Shown piece by piece: positions 59,522 to 64,000 of a DNA stretch of 64,000 bases; the stretch's first letter is position 1; each line of letters opens with the position of its first letter. The position numbers and the translations under genes were made by a program. Source of the DNA: Lysobacter arenosi (GTDB lineage Bacteria > Pseudomonadota > Gammaproteobacteria > Xanthomonadales > Xanthomonadaceae); the NCBI RefSeq assembly GCF_016613475.2, contig NZ_CP071517.1, positions 2,294,001-2,358,000 of the forward strand. Direction: 5' to 3'. The notes below the pieces were generated by a model. It worked only from the letters and a program-made list of their open reading frames with translations, was not told the origin of the DNA and did no database searches.

Positions 59522-61206
59522 TTGTTCGTCTCCGTACGCGCATAGGGCCCCACGACCGCGCCGACGAACCCGCCGGCGACATCGGTGCTGAGGATGGTTC
59601 CGTCTTCATTGCGGCGCAGCCATTGCCAACCCTTGCCGTCGGCATCGAAGCCGAACGAGTAGGCACCGCTGTCGCCGGTGATCTTCAGTTTCAGTGTCTT
59701 CGCGTTCGCGATGGCCTTCGTGGCGACGATGCTGGCCTTGCCGTCGCTGCTTCGTTGCAGGAACAGTTCGAGACCGGCACCGGCACGACGCACACCCAGG
59801 AAGTACCAATGGCGTTCGTTCTGGAATGCGACGATGCCCGCTTCCGTTCCCGCCTCGACCGGCACCGTCAGCGCGGTGCTCGACTCGAAGGCAAGGTGCT
59901 GCTGCCGTCGTGCCAGGAACGAGGGATTGCGCAACGTGTTCAGGCCCTCCGCGAGCGGATGGATCGCCAACTGGCCAGGCTTCGCTGCCAGGTCGGCCCA
60001 GGGCTGCTTCGGCACTCGCACATGCATCCACGCGCGATCGAGCGTGGGCTTGTCGAAATCGTCGCGCCAGGTGAAGTTGCCGGTCATGGGCGCCTGCGAC
60101 TTGCCACCTTCCATGAAGCCCGGGCCGGGCAACACCTGCGGGATCGCCCGTCCATGCTCGAGGATCAACGGCCAGCCGTCCTTCCACGTGACCGGCAACA
60201 GGTAGGTCTCGCGCCCGGTGTTGTAATGCACGCCGCCGTAGTTTCGGCTGGCGAGGAAGATCGCCCACCAGCTGCCGTCGAGCCCTTCGACCAGGTCGGC
60301 GTGGCCGGCGTTGGTGATCGGGTTGGCACGCTCCGGATCGAGATCGCGCTGGGTCAGGATCGGGTTGCCCGGGTACGGCGCATACGGACCCCACACGCTG
60401 CGACTGCGCAGCACCACCTGCGAATGATCCGGGCCGGTGCCGCCCTCGGCGCAGACCAGGTAGTACCAGCCTTCGCGCTGGTAGATGTGCGGACCTTCGA
60501 TCCAGATCGGGTTCTTCGACGGATCGACGCCGCCGTCGATCAGCACCTTGCGCGGACCGACCGGCTTGCGCTGCGCCAGGTCGAACTCCTGCATCCAGAT
60601 CGCACGGTGGCCGTCGTAGCGCGGCTTGCCTTCCGGCTCGCCGTTGTTGAGCAGGTAGGTCTTGCCGTCGCTGTCGAAGAACAGCGACGGATCGATGCCG
60701 TCGATGGTCGGCAACCAGACCGGATCGGACCACGGGCCGGCCGGATCCTTCGCCGTCACCAGGAAGTTGCCGCCGTTGTCGACCGCGGTGTTGACGACAT
60801 AGAAGGTGCCGTCGTGGTAGGCGATCGTCGGTGCGAACACGCCACGCGACATGCCCAGGCCATCGAAGTCCAGCTGCGACGGCCGCTCGATCGCGTTGCC
60901 GATCTGCGTCCAGTGCACCAGGTCGCGGCTTTCGAACACCGGGATGCCCGGGAAGTAGGAGAAGCTGGAATTGACCAGGTAATAGCGATCACGCGCGCGG
61001 ACCACCGCCGGATCGGGATGGAACCCGGCAAGCACCGGATTGCGGAAGCTCCCTTCCGGCAACGGTTGCTCGAACGTGGCGTCGTGGCCGCGGTACTCGA
61101 ACCAGTCGAACAGGACCGGCTCGCGCGCCTGGGCGTGCCCCGAGCCTGCTGCAACGGCCGACAGCGCCAGCAGCAACGGAACCATCTTCCTCGACGGATT
61201 CATCAT
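59518..61206 (-). CDS. GH43-family beta-xylosidase/arabinofuranosidase, secreted
   Basis: A 562-residue exported enzyme. Signal peptide about 1-26 (LLLALSAVAAGSGHAQA). Propeller domain (about 50-340) with base Asp65 (AGFHPDPAVVRARD), Asp172 (GIDPSLFFDSDG) and acid Glu237 (IWIEGPHIYQREGW). The C-terminal concanavalin-type domain (about 375-562, LTVPVEAGTEAGIVAFQNERH region) is typical of the GH43 xylosidase branch. The start 61206 overlaps the ManD-type gene stop (TGATG). Distinct from the cytoplasmic GH43 at 41652. Acts on arabinoxylan side chains or xylan ends. Confidence 0.92.
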   Translation of the reverse strand: MMNPSRKMVPLLLALSAVAAGSGHAQAREPVLFDWFEYRGHDATFEQPLPEGSFRNPVLAGFHPDPAVVRARDRYYLVNSSFSYFPGIPVFESRDLVHWTQIGNAIERPSQLDFDGLGMSRGVFAPTIAYHDGTFYVVNTAVDNGGNFLVTAKDPAGPWSDPVWLPTIDGIDPSLFFDSDGKTYLLNNGEPEGKPRYDGHRAIWMQEFDLAQRKPVGPRKVLIDGGVDPSKNPIWIEGPHIYQREGWYYLVCAEGGTGPDHSQVVLRSRSVWGPYAPYPGNPILTQRDLDPERANPITNAGHADLVEGLDGSWWAIFLASRNYGGVHYNTGRETYLLPVTWKDGWPLILEHGRAIPQVLPGPGFMEGGKSQAPMTGNFTWRDDFDKPTLDRAWMHVRVPKQPWADLAAKPGQLAIHPLAEGLNTLRNPSFLARRQQHLAFESSTALTVPVEAGTEAGIVAFQNERHWYFLGVRRAGAGLELFLQRSSDGKASIVATKAIANAKTLKLKITGDSGAYSFGFDADGKGWQWLRRNEDGTILSTDVAGGFVGAVVGPYARTETNK

Positions 61207-62477
61207 CACCAGTCCCACATCGAGCCGTCTTCCAGGCGCGCGATCGGCAGTTGCTTGGGCGAGTACGGGTAGCGCGCGGCGAGCTTCTCGTCGATGGTCA
61301 CGCCGTGGCCCGGTGTGTCGCCCACGTGCAGGCGTCCATCGCGGAACACGTAGTCGTGCGGGAACACTTCGTTGGTTTCTTCGGAATGGAACATGTACTC
61401 CTGGATGCCGAAGTTCGGCACCCAGGTATCGAAGTGCAGCGCCGCGCCCATGCACACCGGCGAGAGATCCGTGGCGCCGTGGAAGCCCGTGCGCACCTGG
61501 TGCAGTCCGGCGAAATCGGCCAGCCGGCGCAGGTGAGTGATGCCGCCGCCGTGCACGATGGTGGTGCGGATGTAGTCGATCAGCTGGTTCTCGATCAGGT
61601 GCTTGCAGTCCCAGATCGAGTTGAAGACCTCGCCCACCGCCAGCGGCGTGACCGAGTGCTGACGGATCAGCTCGAACGACTTCTGGTTCTCGGCCGGGGT
61701 GGCATCTTCCAGCCAGAACAGGCGGTAGGGCTCGACGTCGCGGGCCAGGCGCGCGGCCTCGATCGGACTCAGGCGGTGATGCACGTCATGCAGCAGCTCG
61801 ACATCGTTGCCGTGGTCGGCGCGCAGGCGCTCGAACAGCTTCGGCACCACTTCCAGGTACTTCGGCGTCGACCACACGGTCTCGGCAGGCAGTTCGCTCT
61901 CGGCCGGTTCGTAGGGCTTGCCGCCGCTGGAGATGCCGTAGGCCTTCTTCACGCCCGGCACGCCGCACTGCGCGCGCACGGCGAGGAAGCCTTTCTCGCG
62001 GTACTTGCCGACTTCCTCGCTGGCTTCGCTGATGTCGCGACCATTGGCATGAGCATAGACCAGCGCGCCTTCGCGCGAACGCCCGCCGAGCAGCTGGTAC
62101 AGCGGCAGGCCGGCCATCTTGCCGAGGATGTCCCACAACGCGACGTCGACCGCGGCGATCGCGGTCATCGTTACGGGGCCACGGCGCCAGTACGCGCCGC
62201 GATAGAAGAACTGCCAGATGTCCTCGATGCGGCCGGCGTCGCGGCCGATCAGGTTCGGCACGAGGTGATCCTGCAGGTAGGACGCCACCGCCAGCTCGCG
62301 GCCATTTAGCGTCGCATCGCCGAGGCCGACGACGCCCGATCGGGTTTCGATGCGCAGGGTGACGAAGTTGCGTCCCGGGCAGGTGACGATGACACGCGCA
62401 TCGACGATCTCGCGATCGCGCGAGGAACCGTGAGTCGTGGTTTCAGTGTGGGCGTCGGTGTGGGCGTTAGTGCTCAT
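61206..62477 (-). CDS. manD: D-mannonate dehydratase of the enolase superfamily (ManD type)
   Basis: Converts mannonate to 2-keto-3-deoxygluconate. 423 residues. The metal ligands are Asp231, Glu257 and Glu283 (26 residues apart each), the catalytic residues Arg168 and Tyr180, and His333 in [11 protein letters not shown]. All match the ManD arrangement D210/E236/E262 with R147/Y159/H312, shifted by 21 residues. This family replaces the unrelated UxuA of E. coli. Start ATG 62477 is favoured, with GTG 62486 just ahead. Second gene of the leftward operon, overlapping the GH43 start. Confidence 0.92.
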   Translation of the reverse strand: MSTNAHTDAHTETTTHGSSRDREIVDARVIVTCPGRNFVTLRIETRSGVVGLGDATLNGRELAVASYLQDHLVPNLIGRDAGRIEDIWQFFYRGAYWRRGPVTMTAIAAVDVALWDILGKMAGLPLYQLLGGRSREGALVYAHANGRDISEASEEVGKYREKGFLAVRAQCGVPGVKKAYGISSGGKPYEPAESELPAETVWSTPKYLEVVPKLFERLRADHGNDVELLHDVHHRLSPIEAARLARDVEPYRLFWLEDATPAENQKSFELIRQHSVTPLAVGEVFNSIWDCKHLIENQLIDYIRTTIVHGGGITHLRRLADFAGLHQVRTGFHGATDLSPVCMGAALHFDTWVPNFGIQEYMFHSEETNEVFPHDYVFRDGRLHVGDTPGHGVTIDEKLAARYPYSPKQLPIARLEDGSMWDW

Positions 62478-62500
62478 CTCAATCACTCGGCTGGATGCTT

Positions 62501-64000
62501 TTACTTGATCGGGGTTTCGAACGGACCGGCGGGCAGGCCGGCGCCGTCAAAGAGGGTGCAGACCGGGCCATCGGCCCAGCAATAGCGCACGCGCGTGACA
62601 TCCACCGGCGCAGGGGCGCGCAGCGTCACGTTGCTGCCGCTGATGCGGGCATCGGCGTAATGGCAGCTGTCCTTTGCCGCGCCGCACAGCTCGAAGCCGA
62701 TCGGGCCGTCGGCGCCGAAGGCGACCAGGCCATCGCTCACATCGGCGAACGAAACCACCACGGCATCGCCTTCGCGCTTCGCCGACGCAGGCACCGGTCC
62801 CGACGGCGGCTGCTTGTCGCGGTAGATCACATGCCGCGCGGCGCGAGCGAGGCGGCGTCCGAGTTCCTGCTTGTTCGGCGGGTGGATGTCGTAGCGGTCG
62901 CCGATGTCGATCGTTACCGCCAGGCCGCTGTGGGCATCCTCATCGACCACGTGGCGCTGCGCCTCGCGCAGCTCCGCCCAGCCGCTTTCGGCCGGCTGCG
63001 ACTTCGGCATGCCATAGCCGGCGAGCTGGATGATCAGCGCCGGCAGGTCGGCACCGAAGCGCGAACGCCAGTCCTTGCGCCACATCCGCAGCAGGTCGGC
63101 ATAGCGATCGGCTTCGAAGGTGTTCGATTCGCCCTGGTACCAGAGCATGCCGCGGAAGCCGTACTTGCCGATCGGCGCGATCATGCCGTTGTAGAGCGTC
63201 GACAGGCCCGCGGCCGTCTGCCACGGCGCGCGCGGCGGCCAGTCATGACCGGGCGCCGGACGATACTTCCACGCGCCGTCGAGCGGCACCGTGGTGCCGT
63301 CCTTGAAGCGGACCGCATACGCCGAGGCCGGACCGCTCATGCCACCGGCGCGATAGGTGTCGAGCACGTTGATCGTGACCGAGTTGTCGCCTGCCTTCAG
63401 CAGGCCGGCCGGCAACGGATACTCGCGACCGGAGCCCGGCCCGTACGTGCTGCCGACACCATGGCCGTTGACCCAGGTCATGTCGACTTCATCGATCGAG
63501 CCCAGCAGCAACACCGCCTCCTGTGCGGCCTGCTGTTCGGTGAGCTTCACCGAAGTGCGGAACCAGACCATGCCGTCGTACGCAGCCAGGTCTTTCTCGC
63601 CCCACTCCTCCCACGGCCCGAGTGCACGCGGCGCGTCGCGCCAGCCCTCGGTCGCGGCGTAGCCCGCCGTCCACGGTTCATCGCCCGCCTTGAAGTCCTT
63701 GCGACCGCGCCACCACTTGCCCCAGACCTCGCCCCACTGCCCTACCGCGGCGACGGGATCCTTCGCGTACGACGCCAGCACGTCGAGCTCGTCGTCGTAC
63801 TGGCCCGAGGCGCGCAACGCCTCGCCGCTGGTCCAGGCCTGGATGCGCGAGCCGCCCCAGGCCGCGGTGACCAGACCCATCGGCACCTTCACGGTCTTCT
63901 GCAGTTCGCGCGCGTAGTAGAAGCAGGCCGCGGAGAAATCACCCACCGTTTCCGGCGACGCCTTGAGCCACTTCACCTGCGTGGCGAAATGCTCCAGCGG
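62501..64000 (-). CDS. Sialate-O-acetylesterase-type esterase (SASA/DUF303), 5' end beyond the window
   Basis: Removes O-acetyl groups from xylan or other acetylated sugars. About 500 residues are visible. Motifs: [19 protein letters not shown] (about 45 residues into the visible part), [19 protein letters not shown] (a GDSL-type block), and a later [19 protein letters not shown], which includes the catalytic His. A GH2-like sandwich insertion ([20 protein letters not shown]) sits between the blocks, as in family members. The catalytic serine block (GQSN type) should lie right of 64000. The first gene of the leftward operon in view; a GH67 alpha-glucuronidase would be expected near by. Acetyl-xylan esterase is the likeliest role. 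Confidence 0.88.
   Translation of the reverse strand, partial: PLEHFATQVKWLKASPETVGDFSAACFYYARELQKTVKVPMGLVTAAWGGSRIQAWTSGEALRASGQYDDELDVLASYAKDPVAAVGQWGEVWGKWWRGRKDFKAGDEPWTAGYAATEGWRDAPRALGPWEEWGEKDLAAYDGMVWFRTSVKLTEQQAAQEAVLLLGSIDEVDMTWVNGHGVGSTYGPGSGREYPLPAGLLKAGDNSVTINVLDTYRAGGMSGPASAYAVRFKDGTTVPLDGAWKYRPAPGHDWPPRAPWQTAAGLSTLYNGMIAPIGKYGFRGMLWYQGESNTFEADRYADLLRMWRKDWRSRFGADLPALIIQLAGYGMPKSQPAESGWAELREAQRHVVDEDAHSGLAVTIDIGDRYDIHPPNKQELGRRLARAARHVIYRDKQPPSGPVPASAKREGDAVVVSFADVSDGLVAFGADGPIGFELCGAAKDSCHYADARISGSNVTLRAPAPVDVTRVRYCWADGPVCTLFDGAGLPAGPFETPIK

Overview
The window is GC-rich, densely coded bacterial chromosome. Gene content and style point to a Lysobacteraceae/Xanthomonadaceae member (Lysobacter, Luteimonas or Xanthomonas-like). 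The grounds are a phoP-phoQ pair preceded by a PepSY-type gene, a large TonB-dependent receptor in a xylan/glucuronate locus of the kind known from Xanthomonas, many small secreted low-complexity proteins, and short GC-rich repeats. I see no rRNA, tRNA, CRISPR array, insertion sequence or prophage. The species is an inference.

Left part (1-18133): housekeeping and accessory genes. In order these are a truncated birA, an MtfA-like peptidase, phoQ-phoP-PepSY (minus strand), dusA coupled to an arginine-deiminase-like gene that carries a frameshift, a LysR-controlled MFS/oxidoreductase/SDR cluster with a perfect palindrome in the divergent intergenic region, small secreted proteins (a KSQG-tailed protein, a Tyr/Asp/Arg-rich protein, an EF-hand protein), a CPXCG zinc-ribbon protein, a lytic transglycosylase and a MocR-type regulator. 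A 17-bp sequence, GGTGAA-N5-TYTKAA on the plus strand, recurs 48-71 bp upstream of three minus-strand genes: the first gene of the phoP operon and two small secreted proteins.

Middle part (18261-28670): a complete cbb3-type cytochrome oxidase locus, ccoN-O-Q-P, a small membrane gene, ccoG, fixH, ccoI, ccoS and a TauE/SafE-like gene. It is read from a promoter with a textbook FNR/Anr box, and a convergent fnr-type regulator with all four cluster cysteines closes the locus. From 28897 to 40725 there is a mixed stretch: an outer-membrane barrel, a 0.7-kb non-coding block with three repeat structures, an APC permease, an AmpD-like amidase, an AlkZ-type winged-helix protein, 6-phosphogluconate dehydrogenase, a phospholipase-D-type lipoprotein, dodecin and a lipocalin with a frameshift.

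Right part (40838-64000): a xylan and glucuronate utilisation locus. A TonB-dependent receptor, a GPH sugar symporter, a GH43 enzyme and an aldose epimerase are read leftward. A hexuronate transporter, a GH10 xylanase, glucuronate isomerase, a GH2 enzyme and an SMP-30 lactonase-like lipoprotein are read rightward from a shared 458-bp intergenic region with two LacI-type palindromes (xyl-box-like). A facing operon holds uxuB, GH3, GH43, a ManD-type mannonate dehydratase and a sialate-O-acetylesterase-type gene cut off by the window end. Together these encode import of xylo-oligosaccharides, their cleavage, and conversion of (methyl)glucuronate side chains through fructuronate and mannonate toward 2-keto-3-deoxygluconate.
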